From Vibrio sonorensis (GTDB lineage: Bacteria > Pseudomonadota > Gammaproteobacteria > Enterobacterales > Vibrionaceae): DNA of 64,000 nt. The translations under genes and the position numbers were made by a program. Below the pieces are notes generated by a model, which saw only the letters and a list, made by a program, of their open reading frames with translations, did not search any database and was not told the origin of the DNA. How positions within the stretch are numbered: position 1 is the first letter of the stretch; each line of letters begins with the position of its first letter. Shown piece by piece: positions 48,326 through 57,532 of the stretch. The stretch covers positions 1 to 64,000 of the forward strand of contig NZ_LJJE01000013.1 in the NCBI RefSeq assembly GCF_001854765.1, read 5' to 3'.

Positions 48326-49285
48326 TTACCCCATAGCAACTGACTTGCGACGATAGTCTTTTGGGCTGCAAGCGTACTGCTCTTTGAATTTCTTAGAGAA
48401 ATGACCAACGTGTTTGAAACCAACCTTATTGGCAACCTCTTGTACTGATAGCTCCCCTTCCGCCAACAGTTCGCTGGCTTTGGCCATGCGTTTGCTATAC
48501 AAAAAGCCATATACGGTATCGCCAAACACCAATTTAAAGTTACGCTTTAGCTTGTTGTCATTGATGCCTACTTGGCGAGCTAGGTCTTGCAGTGAAGGCG
48601 GCTCTTGCATATGTTCTTCAATGATTCGAGCAGCATCTTGAATACAATCCATATCACGAGATGTCATGCCGTCACACTGTTTCACTGGGTGAGTCAGGTT
48701 GTGGTAGAGAATGGCTAATAGCTCCATAACCTTACCTTGTAGGTAAAAGTTATTGGCAGATTTACTCAACTTAGAGCGGAAAATATCATCTACCACTTTC
48801 ACCATAGGCGCAGTTACAGATACAAGATCGTATTTATTACATACATTATCAGGGTCGACATTTGCGCCAATCAAAGATTCATACAAGGCTTTCGGCACGC
48901 AAAAATTTAAGAACTTGGTGCGATTATCATTATAGTGAAACTCAAACTCTCCACTCTGACACACAAAGAACAAGGCTTTTTCTCGGGTAATGGTGATCGC
49001 CTTCGTTTGCTCTGGAACCACTAAGTCCATTTCACCTTGTAAGATTAAGCAAGCACCATAGAAGTCTTGTGCTTGCTCTTTGAAACGAGTAGGTGCTTTG
49101 AACGTCACGTCACTCAAAGTAACCGACATCCCCTCAGCTAAATCAAAAATATAACCAGCGCCCTCGCATACACTTTCTTCTAAGGTGACTTTAGAGGTAG
49201 CAAACTGAGCCAATTGATCATCTTGGGCGCAATCGAGAATGTCGTACATACGAAACGGTGTAGTATCAATGTCAACAAGCTCCAT
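48326..49285 (-). CDS. AraC-family regulator of iron-uptake genes (PchR/YbtA-like)
   Basis: A 319-residue regulator with an N-terminal ligand domain (about 1-210) and a C-terminal double helix-turn-helix: LQDLARQVGINDNKLKRNFKLVFG near 235-258 and VQEVANKVGFKHVGHFSKKFK near 285-305, then SPKDYRR. PchR/YbtA-type regulators sense ferric siderophore and activate the matching receptor. Here it sits beside a FyuA-like receptor and two YbtPQ-like ABC proteins. A good Fur box lies 58-72 bp upstream. The RND-like gene follows after 170 bp in the same direction. Confidence 0.88.
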   Translation of the reverse strand: MELVDIDTTPFRMYDILDCAQDDQLAQFATSKVTLEESVCEGAGYIFDLAEGMSVTLSDVTFKAPTRFKEQAQDFYGACLILQGEMDLVVPEQTKAITITREKALFFVCQSGEFEFHYNDNRTKFLNFCVPKALYESLIGANVDPDNVCNKYDLVSVTAPMVKVVDDIFRSKLSKSANNFYLQGKVMELLAILYHNLTHPVKQCDGMTSRDMDCIQDAARIIEEHMQEPPSLQDLARQVGINDNKLKRNFKLVFGDTVYGFLYSKRMAKASELLAEGELSVQEVANKVGFKHVGHFSKKFKEQYACSPKDYRRKSVAMG

Positions 49286-49342
49286 AGTCAGCTCTCCATG
49301 CCTGATAGTTAAATCAATAGATGAGCTGAAAACTATAATAAA

Positions 49343-49357
49343 TGAGAATAATTATCA
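49343..49357. promoter_or_regulatory. Fur box upstream of the AraC regulator
   Basis: TGAGAAT-A-ATTATCA fits the 7-1-7 Fur consensus TGATAAT-N-ATTATCA with one mismatch. It lies 58-72 bp upstream of the regulator ATG. Confidence 0.7.
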
Positions 49358-49516
49358 ATTAATTTCAAGCAATATCACGCACTACCCATAAGAATTGTCA
49401 TCTTTACGGTACGTATAGATAGATTTGAAGCCAAATGGCTATGCTTCATAAACGGCTTATCGCACGGCTAATCTCCAATAATGAGCCCTTCGCTTAACTC
49501 AATAACGAACCCTGAA

Positions 49517-51262
49517 TTACAAACACCAACTGGTCGAAGACTGATGATCACGCCACAGTGTTTGGTATGTTTCGCAGCCAGATAATAGCGCCTCGTGTTG
49601 ACCTACCGCTTCAACCTTCCCGTTGTTCATCACAACAATTTGATCCACATGAGTGATACTCGATAAGTTATGCGCCACCATTATCACGGTCTTGTTTTCA
49701 ACCAAATGACCAACTGCTTGCTTCACTTTGAGTTCGTTCTCCGCATCCAACGCTGCGGTCGCTTCATCCAGCAGTATTAATGGCGATTGTTTTAACAATG
49801 CGCGAGCGATGGAAATTCGCTGCTTTTCGCCACCAGAAAGCTTAGTCCCACCTTCGCCAACTTGGGTATGCAAGCCCTGCGGTAAAGATTGAATAAACTC
49901 CCAGCACGATGCCATCTGACAGCAGCGCTCAATCTCATCAGTGGAAATAGATTGATTCCCCATCGTCAGATTATTCAATATGCTGTCATCAAATAAGTAC
50001 ACTTGCTGAAATACTACACTGACCAACTGAGCTATCTGAGTTTGGTTTAAGCTATTAATTGGTTGCCCTGATAGCAATATTTGCCCTGATTGCACATCCC
50101 AAAATCTTGCGAGTAGATGAATCAAGGTTGATTTACCCGAGCCTGATGCCCCAACAATCGCAGTAACCGTATTCGGCTTAACCGCAAAACTGACTTGGCT
50201 GAGTACTTGTTGCTGCTGATATGCAAAACTGACGTTGGTTAGCTCTACTCCCGAGAATAGCGTTGAACCATTGTTCAAGCTCTGCTTAGAGGAAGTATCA
50301 GTAATGTAATCAAGGTTAGGCTCAGCTAAGACACCTGCGATACGATCCATCGCTGACTGGAAGAACTGCCACTGAGAAATCAAAATTCCCGCCTGCATGA
50401 TTGGACGATAAAACTGTGTTGAAAGCAGTAAAAACAACAACAGAACGGACACGGTAACTTGCCCATCAAGTACCCAGTAAATGCCCAAACTGATCAGCAA
50501 AGCAAAGCCTGATTCAGCTAACACAATGAATGCGGCAGGGGCTAATGTTGCACGTTTTTCAAAGGCGAGATGCGCATCTCGTGCGGATTTTGACTTCTCA
50601 TCTAGCGATAAAATCTCTCCACCAGCGCAGCCATGAGCTCGCAAAACTTTAATACCTGAGATGTAATCAAAAATAGTGTCCGTTAACTCATCTCCTGCTT
50701 GGTACAACTGCGCTTTACTGGTTAAAGACGCTTTGTTTAACCAACCGAATGCGCCACATGCCAATGGAATGCCTGCCGCCATGCTAAGCGCTAGACGCCA
50801 ATCAAAATAGGCTAAACCGAGAAGAATCACGCTTAAAGTGCTAAGTACGGCCATCAAATGACTCACGACATGGGAAAAAGCGTGCTCGACATTATCAACA
50901 TCTTTAAGCAATGTGTTGTTCAATGTACCAAGGTCGATGCTTAGTAAGCGGCCCATCGGAATGTTAGTTAACTTGCTCAACAAACCATTTCGGGTCTTTT
51001 CCCCAACGAGCGTCGCTAAGTAACTTTGTTTGAGGTTAGCGATACGAATCATCACCATGCGTGCCAGCACACAAACCGCAATGGCTAAACAATAATTAGG
51101 CCAAGTTTCGGGCAGTTGGTTGTCAGCAATGAGTACCGATAACAACTGAAAAACCAATAGATAAGGCACAAGCGCAAACAATGCATCCAATGCGACCCAA
51201 AGGGTATTGACCACTATTGGGCGCAGCGAAACCCCCGTTAACTGTTGATAACGTTTAAGCAT
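49517..51262 (-). CDS. ABC transporter, fused permease and ATPase (YbtQ-like)
   Basis: A 581-residue half-transporter: six membrane helices (about 15-310) then an ATPase (about 340-575) with Walker A GASGSGKST, signature LSGGEKQR, Walker B LILLDEATAALD and H-loop VAHNLSSI. The exporter-type fold resembles YbtP/YbtQ and IrtAB, which nonetheless import ferric siderophores. It overlaps the upstream ABC gene by 8 bp, so the two are translationally coupled and probably form a heterodimer. An exporter role is the alternative. The context (FyuA-like receptor, AraC, Fur boxes, no synthesis genes) favours import. Confidence 0.87.
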   Translation of the reverse strand: MLKRYQQLTGVSLRPIVVNTLWVALDALFALVPYLLVFQLLSVLIADNQLPETWPNYCLAIAVCVLARMVMIRIANLKQSYLATLVGEKTRNGLLSKLTNIPMGRLLSIDLGTLNNTLLKDVDNVEHAFSHVVSHLMAVLSTLSVILLGLAYFDWRLALSMAAGIPLACGAFGWLNKASLTSKAQLYQAGDELTDTIFDYISGIKVLRAHGCAGGEILSLDEKSKSARDAHLAFEKRATLAPAAFIVLAESGFALLISLGIYWVLDGQVTVSVLLLFLLLSTQFYRPIMQAGILISQWQFFQSAMDRIAGVLAEPNLDYITDTSSKQSLNNGSTLFSGVELTNVSFAYQQQQVLSQVSFAVKPNTVTAIVGASGSGKSTLIHLLARFWDVQSGQILLSGQPINSLNQTQIAQLVSVVFQQVYLFDDSILNNLTMGNQSISTDEIERCCQMASCWEFIQSLPQGLHTQVGEGGTKLSGGEKQRISIARALLKQSPLILLDEATAALDAENELKVKQAVGHLVENKTVIMVAHNLSSITHVDQIVVMNNGKVEAVGQHEALLSGCETYQTLWRDHQSSTSWCL

Positions 51263-53072
51263 GTTGCGCCTCCGGTTGTTGCTCTACCATTTGCGACGGC
51301 TTTATTTTCCATTGCTTAGCGATTTGTTGCGTGTTCCATAACTGGGCGTATTGTCCCTGTTGCTCTAACAATTGCTGGTGCGATCCACACTCAACCAATA
51401 ACCCATCGTTAAGCACTAAAATTTGATCGGCATTGACCACTGTAGAAAGCTGGTGCGCAATCACGACGACTGTTTTACCTTGTGCTAACTCGCGAATAGC
51501 GGATTGAATCAGTTTTTGATTGGTCGCATCTGCATGCGCCGTCGGCTCATCCAACACTAGAATCGGCGCATCTTTTAGCATTGCCCTTGCAATTGCGATA
51601 CGCTGTTTTTGCCCGCCGCTCAGTGAGACACCATTACTCAATTGCGTGTCATAGCCTTGGGGCAATTGTTCAATAAACTGATGAGCGTTGGCCGCTTTCG
51701 ATGCCGCTTCTATTTGCTGAAATGAGTACGGGTTACCCATAGTGATGTTGTCTCGGATGGTCAGCTTAAAAAGATGCGAATCTTGAAAAACCAACGACAT
51801 ATAATCCATCAACTGCGCCTCTGTATAATCACTTAATGGCTGATCATCAAGATAAATTTGACCACTACTTGGGTGCAACATTCTGGCTAATAGATGAATC
51901 AAGGTCGACTTACCCGCCCCTGAACCACCGACAATCGCAGTCACGGTATGGGGCTTGAGTTCAAAACTAATTTTTTTCAGTGCTGGTTCGTTTGTTTCTG
52001 GATAATGAAAACTGACTTGTTCGAACCGTACCTGATGATGACTTACCTTAGGCTTAGAAGCCGAGTGATTAGAATCATTAGCTTGTGTGACCACTGATTC
52101 TTGCGGCAATTGCTCAATCTTGATTAATCGCCCGACGCCTTCAAAAACTTGCCCCAGATAGGTACTCAGTAAGGTTAGATTAAACAGCGGCTCCAACATT
52201 CCTACACCAAGCAACAAACAGATAATGAACTGGGCAATGGTCAACGAACCTTCGTGCCAAAAATAGAGACCAATCGGAACTAACACCGCTAAGCCACTGT
52301 TAAGAAAAGCTTTGAACGAAGCCATTGGCCAAGCCGCCTCTTTTATCCATTTAGCTAAATCTTGTCGATGCTGAGCTAAGCCTTTCTCCAACTTAGCATG
52401 GCGAGTTTGCTGCATGGCAAATAAACGAATCACGGGCATCGCTCGGGCGAACTCCGTCACCGCAATGTTGAGCTGCTCCAGATTATGGTGGTATTGCTGG
52501 GCTTTCTCTTTGTAACCACGAAACATCATCGCTTGGCTAATGGCAGCAAGAGGAATTGGAATTAGCGCAAATAGCGCCATGCGATAATCTATAAAACAGA
52601 GCAATACAAAAGTGGTTAAAGGCACAAACAGCGCTGTCACAAGATCCGCTAACTGATGAGCAATAAACACTTCCACTCTGTCGATATCTTCTGCCAACAC
52701 CTTCTTTATCTCGCCGCTGCTGGTTTGATTAAAATAACCTAGCGGAATGCGGCTCATGTGCCGAAACAAGCGCGTCCTAATCTGATACTGAACATGAAAG
52801 GCGCTGGAATGGGCTAAATAGGTAGATAAGAGTAAACAGCCATAACGCAATAACATCGCTGCTAAGGCTAAGCTGGTAAACCACCAAATAGCTTGTTGGT
52901 CAGTCACTTGAGTAAGAAGGCTGTCAGCAATCAAATAGACAAAATAGTAGGGCGCAAGAGAAAGCGTCGCTGCAATCGCTGCCAAGCAGACGGAACAAAT
53001 CAAAATCCATCGATGTTGATAACAAAATTGCAGTAGCCAAGGCAACGCCGAGGGGGAAGATGACGAAGACAT
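51255..53072 (-). CDS. ABC transporter, fused permease and ATPase (YbtP-like)
   Basis: 605 residues from MSSSSSPSALPWL (53072), which has GGAGGAAAGG directly upstream. A longer in-frame start at 53123 is unlikely. Six membrane helices are followed by an ATPase with Walker A GGSGAGKST, signature LSGGQKQR, Walker B ILVLDEPTAHAD and H-loop VIAHQLSTV. It is the first of the paired ABC genes, about 100 bp after the TonB receptor, with a hairpin between. The pair is similar in size and motif spacing to YbtPQ. Import of a ferric siderophore is inferred from the neighbours. Confidence 0.87.
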   Translation of the reverse strand: MSSSSSPSALPWLLQFCYQHRWILICSVCLAAIAATLSLAPYYFVYLIADSLLTQVTDQQAIWWFTSLALAAMLLRYGCLLLSTYLAHSSAFHVQYQIRTRLFRHMSRIPLGYFNQTSSGEIKKVLAEDIDRVEVFIAHQLADLVTALFVPLTTFVLLCFIDYRMALFALIPIPLAAISQAMMFRGYKEKAQQYHHNLEQLNIAVTEFARAMPVIRLFAMQQTRHAKLEKGLAQHRQDLAKWIKEAAWPMASFKAFLNSGLAVLVPIGLYFWHEGSLTIAQFIICLLLGVGMLEPLFNLTLLSTYLGQVFEGVGRLIKIEQLPQESVVTQANDSNHSASKPKVSHHQVRFEQVSFHYPETNEPALKKISFELKPHTVTAIVGGSGAGKSTLIHLLARMLHPSSGQIYLDDQPLSDYTEAQLMDYMSLVFQDSHLFKLTIRDNITMGNPYSFQQIEAASKAANAHQFIEQLPQGYDTQLSNGVSLSGGQKQRIAIARAMLKDAPILVLDEPTAHADATNQKLIQSAIRELAQGKTVVVIAHQLSTVVNADQILVLNDGLLVECGSHQQLLEQQGQYAQLWNTQQIAKQWKIKPSQMVEQQPEAQHA

Positions 53073-53135
53073 CCTTTCCTCCAAATAGAAATAAAAACAG
53101 CAGTGATAAGCCATGCTTACCACTGGAAAGAAATC

Positions 53136-53163
53136 GGGCTTTCAAATCGAATGATGAAAGCCC
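53136..53163 (-). terminator. Hairpin between TonB receptor and ABC genes
   Basis: On the minus strand GGGCTTTCA-N10-TGAAAGCCC (9-bp perfect stem) is followed by GATTTCTTT. It may attenuate readthrough from the receptor gene into the ABC genes or stabilise the receptor mRNA. Confidence 0.55.
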
Positions 53164-53169
53164 TTATGA

Positions 53170-55259
53170 TTAGAAGTTAGCGCTTAAATCGACACCAAAT
53201 CGCATTGGGTCACCATAATTGCTCAAGCCCATTCCACCCCAATTAACGGAAAAGGTTTTATATCGCTCGTCGGTTACATTGACGCCCCAGAGTCGAATTT
53301 CAAAGTCGTCTCGATAATTGAATCGAACATTGGCATCAACCACAAAGTAAGAGTCTTGGAAGTTGTTACCTTGCTTATCTAGTGCCATTTCACCATAGAA
53401 GCCAACACCGAGGTTTGGAGTAAACCTCCAGTTATCACTAATTTCACCGTAATAAGTGGCTTCAACATTGACGGTATGCTCCGGTGCAAATGGAATGCGT
53501 GCGCCTTCAGAGTAGCTCGCTCCCGTATAACCATCCACTTGGGTGACCTTGGCATCATTGAAACCAAATCTCAGCGCCGCTTCCCACACATCATTAATGA
53601 GTGCGCTGATTGAGCCTTCAATACCACGTGAGCGTACCTCTTTAATTGGTGCAATCATATTCGCCCCTGTAGTCGGGTCTTGATAAGCGTATTGCAGGTT
53701 ATTCACACGCATATCGAACACGTTAATACCGGCGACGATAGTACGATCATTCCAATAGCTCTTATAACCTAGCTCGTACACTTCACTGGTCTCTGGGTCA
53801 TAAGGTAAGCCATGCCCTAAGTAGCCCGAGCTGTCACTCGCTTCCGCAATCCATGTACCTCCACCACTTAACATGCCCTCACCATAGCTAGCATATACGG
53901 TGTGATCTTTGCCAAAATCTTTACTGATTGCGAAGTTAGGTAAGAACTCAGAATAGTCTTTCTGGTAGCTGCCCTGTGTTTCAAATGGTAAACGTTGCAT
54001 GTTGTAGAACTGAGAGTCGATATGGAAATCTTCTTTGGTGTAACGTGCGCCTGCTTTTAGTGTCCATGTCGGCGCAAAACGCCAACTGGCATCCATATAA
54101 GCAGTGTAAGTATCTCGTGTATACTTACCAGCGGCCTTGTTGACCTGCATTTTGTTTGCCGCCATCTCAATGAAGTTATTGTTATCTTCTTGAGAGCGAT
54201 AAAACGCTGCACCAAATGTCCAATCAACAGGTAACGCACCTAAGTTCGAATTTAAACGCAGTTCTTGGAAGGTATCTTTTTCACGAATATAGTTATCATA
54301 ATAAGCAGAACCAGCGGGAGGTGTTACCACTAAGTCGCATCAAAACGGCCAAAAGTATCGATTTTACGAATCCCCGTGACTGAGCTAAGTCGCCAATTTT
54401 CTAACCCTGTCCATGTAACATTCAACGCGGCACCTTTTGAGGTTTGATCGAACAAGCCTTCGATATCGGTCGCCGATTTCAGATCATCTCCACGCTCGGT
54501 TTTTGGATCATCTTTCACATAAGGATATACGCCACTTTCTATTGTGGTATGGTCAAGGTAGAGATTCGCTGTCCAGTCACTGCTTGGAGTCCAATGCAGA
54601 CTTAACATGGCCGAACGTTGCTCTTTAGGATCGACCGATTTGTTAAGGTGAGTATTTTCAACAAAACCATCTCTAGTTAAGTAATCTAGCGTCATTTTCG
54701 CAGTCAACACGTCTTCAATTAGCGCTGTACCCGCAGCAACCGTTCCGCTTTGTTGATCGTAGTTAGCAACACCTAACTCAAAAGATGCAGAGGGGTCATT
54801 ACCCTGCTTTTTGGTGGTTATAACAATGATACCGTCACGAGCATTACTGCCATAAGTGTTACCTTGGGGTCCACGCAAAAACTCAATCGATTCAACGTCT
54901 TTCAACAGTAAGTTGAGGCCATATAAGCTGGTCTGCGGTACACCATCAACGTAAATTGGCACGTTAGTTTGCTCTAAGTGACGTGGCAATCCACGCACTT
55001 GAATGTAACTGTAATCTCCCGGTAGCTCTGGTAACACAATGTTTGCGACAGACTTAATCGCATCCGCTACGGTCTTGTAACGGTGCTTTTCAATATCCTC
55101 AGCAGAGAGATAGTCCATGCTTTGCGGAATATCTTTCATGTCTTTTTCTACACGAGCAGCTTGCACAATAACCGTTTCGACCGCGTGCGGTGCGGCGGCG
55201 GTTTGTCCATAAGCAAGTGTTCCTAAAATAGCGGCTGCTAGTATTGCTTTATTGTTCAC
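53170..55259 (-). CDS. FyuA-like TonB-dependent siderophore receptor (frame broken by one base)
   Basis: An outer-membrane receptor that imports a ferric siderophore with TonB energy. A signal peptide (1-23, ...TAAA) is followed by a TonB box ETVIVQA near 28-34, a plug domain with IQVRGLPRHLEQTNVPIYVDG and ESIEFLRGPQGNTYGSNA (receptor signature, about 88-150), and a beta-barrel ending in GVDLSANF. Order and sequence resemble FyuA, the yersiniabactin receptor. The first frame ends at GRFDAT. Adding a T near 54331-54334 gives FDATLVVTPPAGSAYYDNY and about 696 residues. It starts with GTG. The actual ligand is unknown. Confidence 0.88.
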
Positions 55260-55303
55260 CTAGAGTCCCCCCTAATGACTGGATGATGTGAGATGGCAGT
55301 AAT

Positions 55304-55322
55304 GTAAATGAAAACCATTTGC
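55304..55322. promoter_or_regulatory. Fur-box candidate upstream of the TonB receptor
   Basis: Read on the minus strand, GCAAATGGTTTTCATTTAC matches 12 of 19 positions of the classical Fur consensus. It lies 45-63 bp upstream of the receptor start, a normal operator position. Confidence 0.45.
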
Positions 55323-55758
55323 GACTAAATGGAGAAACTAGCAGTAGCGGGAGACAAAACAGCACTAGAGGAATTTTAGTGATATTTGATATTCAATCAG
55401 GTGTATTAATACAAGCTAAGACGCCTGAATAGATAAGTATAAAGGCCTTAGTTTCAAGCAAATATGTCCATTTGTGAGTGATGGTAATAGTTAGGTCGAT
55501 TGTGCGATTTAGTCGTGACTCACCACGGATGTGTGAGATCGAGTATGAGTTACTACATTTAATGCGATCGCGACATTAATACCTAGGTTTTTAGATCCTC
55601 TCGGGAGCGACCTGAGAGACAAAAAACGACCCCGTGAATATTTCGAACTGAGAAAAAAATACCTTTTCCGTACGCAGGAATGGCGAGTTATTGATCAAAC
55701 GCAACAAATTTCACGTCAAAAAAGAAATAATGGTTTCAGTAGAATATAGGAGGTATCA
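55323..55758. other. Gene-free region between iron island and the wHTH gene
   Basis: AT-rich with no ORF. It holds a palindrome TGTATTAATACA (near 55402) nested in a larger imperfect repeat (CAGGTGT.../...ACGCCTG) and a second hairpin CTCTCGGG-AGCGA-CCTGAGAG (55598-55618). The last 20 bp end in a strong AGGAGG ribosome site for the next gene. No known RNA family is recognisable to me. Confidence 0.4.
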
Positions 55759-56040
55759 ATGGAATTGAGTCCTGTTTTTGCGAGACGATTGTATCTAGCC
55801 TTATTGGTGGAAAGTCTCGAAAGGCCTAATGTCCCTAAACTGATCGAAAAAACGGGTTGGCCACGTCGTACCATTCAAGACGTGATCAAAGCATTACCAG
55901 GTATCGGTATAGAACTGATGTTTGTCCAAGATGGCCGTAGACACAATGACGGTTATTATCAGCTTTCTGACTGGGGACCTTTTGACAGCAGTTGGGTTCT
56001 TGAGCGCGAATCAGATATTGCCGCTACACTCGGATTCTAA
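55759..56040 (+). CDS. Winged helix-turn-helix protein (HTH_43-like)
   Basis: A 93-residue small DNA-binding protein with ARRLYLALLVESLERPNVPKL (helix 1-2), a recognition segment TGWPRRTIQDVIKAL near 31-45, and a wing region QDGRRHNDGYYQLSDWGP. It resembles the HTH_43 winged-helix family of vibrios. No effector domain is present. The target is unknown. It has a near-perfect ribosome site (AGGAGG) and a terminator directly after the stop. Confidence 0.78.
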   Translation: MELSPVFARRLYLALLVESLERPNVPKLIEKTGWPRRTIQDVIKALPGIGIELMFVQDGRRHNDGYYQLSDWGPFDSSWVLERESDIAATLGF

Positions 56041-56043
56041 AAA

Positions 56044-56062
56044 AAGCCAGCTTTGCTGGCTT
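56044..56062. terminator. Terminator after the wHTH gene
   Basis: AAGCCAGC-TTT-GCTGGCTT stem, four bases after the stop, with an A run on the left and TTCTTT on the right. It probably serves both the wHTH gene and the converging lipoprotein gene. Confidence 0.75.
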
Positions 56063-56081
56063 CTTTCATTTTACAACTCTA

Positions 56082-56417
56082 CTATCGGCACTTATAAGCC
56101 ACGCCAAATAAGCTCATCGACGTAGCAAAATCTTGCATGGACTTGGCGTAAACCGTGTCTGCCCCAAGGGTTGCCGCATTGTTTCTCAAGTCGTTTATCG
56201 CGCCGCGAATCATGACATCGTTGGGATAAAACAGGTAGTTGTACCAATGGCCAACGCTTCCTGTGACATCGCCCATCCATTGGCACGAATCGGGATCAAA
56301 CTGTTGGTCGATTCTAATTTCAATCTGGTTAGAAGATGGTTTAAGTACCACTTCTGGACTGGTGCAACCGGCCAAAAGTCCGATGGATGAGAATAAAACT
56401 AGTGCCGACTTGTTCAT
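56082..56417 (-). CDS. DUF4156 lipoprotein
   Basis: 111 residues from MNKSALVLFSSIG (56417). Its lipobox GLLAGC places the lipidated cysteine at residue 18, so the mature protein is membrane-anchored. The mature part contains DPDSCQWMGDVTGS and NDLRNNAATLGADTVYA, typical of DUF4156 proteins. The function is unknown. A longer in-frame start would put charged residues ahead of the signal peptide, so I reject it. It follows the DUF2956 gene by 2 bp. Confidence 0.85.
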   Translation of the reverse strand: MNKSALVLFSSIGLLAGCTSPEVVLKPSSNQIEIRIDQQFDPDSCQWMGDVTGSVGHWYNYLFYPNDVMIRGAINDLRNNAATLGADTVYAKSMQDFATSMSLFGVAYKCR

Positions 56418-56419
56418 AT

Positions 56420-56758
56420 TTATCCCTGTATTAAATAGACCGCAAAACCTATCCAGCTTGCAATCAATAGCCCCCAAGGCAACAGTGAACGTTTGTGGTT
56501 AACGATTTCTACTGGCTCAGACACCGTGTCATTGACCACTGGCGCATTACTTTGCTTGGCTTTTTGCGCTCTCTTTTTCGCTTTATCTGCATCTCTGGAT
56601 TTTTGTTTCTGTTGCTTTTTGTATAAAGCGATGCCCTTTTCTATACCTTGGGCAATCAGCTTGGTCTGCTCTTTTGTTTGGCCTGGCTTTTGGGTGGCCT
56701 TAGCTATTTTCATTGCCTCTTGTTGAGTCTGAGGAGAGGGCGTTGATTTATTCTTCAT
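56420..56758 (-). CDS. DUF2956 family protein
   Basis: 112 residues from MKNKSTPSPQTQQEAMKIAK (56758). The basic N-terminal half (KATQKPGQTKEQTKLIAQGI, KKQQKQKSRDADKAKKRAQ) is coiled-coil-like, and the C-terminal helix (LLPWGLLIASWIGFAVYLI) anchors it in the membrane. It matches the DUF2956 pattern, function unknown. It shares the transcript with the lipoprotein gene and is divergent from the NrfG-like gene. Confidence 0.78.
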   Translation of the reverse strand: MKNKSTPSPQTQQEAMKIAKATQKPGQTKEQTKLIAQGIEKGIALYKKQQKQKSRDADKAKKRAQKAKQSNAPVVNDTVSEPVEIVNHKRSLLPWGLLIASWIGFAVYLIQG

Positions 56759-56842
56759 CAAAATTACGCTGCTTGGATCAATAATAGCTATAGCGTACCA
56801 CGATATACTGGCAAAAAATGTAAGTGTGACCAAGGAATTGCG

Positions 56843-57460
56843 ATGAGTGACATTTTGGGATTGGCCTTGTTTGTCTGTTTGGCCGTCACTGTCTGCTTGT
56901 GGAAGATGAAAGTGCCACTAAAGCATCTAGTGATATTGATGGGTTTTACTTTTGTCGCCCTGATCCCTTTGGCTTATCTTACTATCGACTTACCACCAGA
57001 AAAACTCAATAACGATGTGAGTGCCCAGAACATAGACACGTCGATGCAAGATCTGCAACAGCTAATCAAAGACGACCCAAATCAATGGGATCTTTGGTAT
57101 GAGTTGGGCCAAGGTTATTTGGCGTCACAAGAGTTTTCTTCGGCATCGACGTGTTTTGAGTATGCGTTGAGATTGAGTGACCGACCAACTGCCAACTTGT
57201 ACGCGTCTAAAGCGACAGCACTCTATTACGACAGCGGGCAATCGATGAATCGAGAGGTTCAGCGCCTTCTCTCGAATGCTCTAGAACTAGACAGCACTCA
57301 CCCCGCGAGTTTAAATCTTATCGCAAGCGATCACTACGTGAGTTTGCGCTTTGAAAAAGCCGCACAAGTTTGGTTTCAGATCTTAGATTCAGGGCGAACC
57401 GATTTCGATAGAGCGAACATTATAAAAAGGCTAGCACAAGCCAAAAGTATGTCTGGTTAG
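56843..57460 (+). CDS. nrfG: NrfG/CcmI-like TPR protein
   Basis: 205 residues. Two N-terminal membrane helices (about 4-20, 26-46) are followed by a periplasmic TPR region (about 65-200) including WDLWYELGQGYLASQEFSSA and a helical tail. NrfG and CcmI are TPR chaperones that present apocytochrome to the haem lyase. The gene lies convergent with nrfA, and nrfE on the other side is the matching lyase core, so a role in NrfA haem attachment is likely. CcmI is the alternative assignment. Confidence 0.78.
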   Translation: MSDILGLALFVCLAVTVCLWKMKVPLKHLVILMGFTFVALIPLAYLTIDLPPEKLNNDVSAQNIDTSMQDLQQLIKDDPNQWDLWYELGQGYLASQEFSSASTCFEYALRLSDRPTANLYASKATALYYDSGQSMNREVQRLLSNALELDSTHPASLNLIASDHYVSLRFEKAAQVWFQILDSGRTDFDRANIIKRLAQAKSMSG

Positions 57461-57506
57461 ATGTGATCAGAAATATTGAGCCCCTCGAAAGGAGAGGCTC
57501 AAATTG

Positions 57507-57532
57507 GCAACTAAGGGTAGCAACTAAGGGTA
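57507..57532. repeat. 13-bp perfect tandem duplication at the nrfA stop codon
   Basis: GCAACTAAGGGTA occurs twice back to back. On the minus strand each copy contains TACCCTTAG, so the last nrfA codons (Tyr-Pro-stop) are duplicated, and only the upstream copy is in the reading frame. Confidence 0.85.

Noticed and set aside
49517..53072. The two ABC proteins as a drug or toxin exporter pair
   Set aside because: The fold alone permits it, but position beside a FyuA-like receptor, AraC regulator and Fur-box candidates favours YbtPQ-like import; kept as an alternative in the entries.
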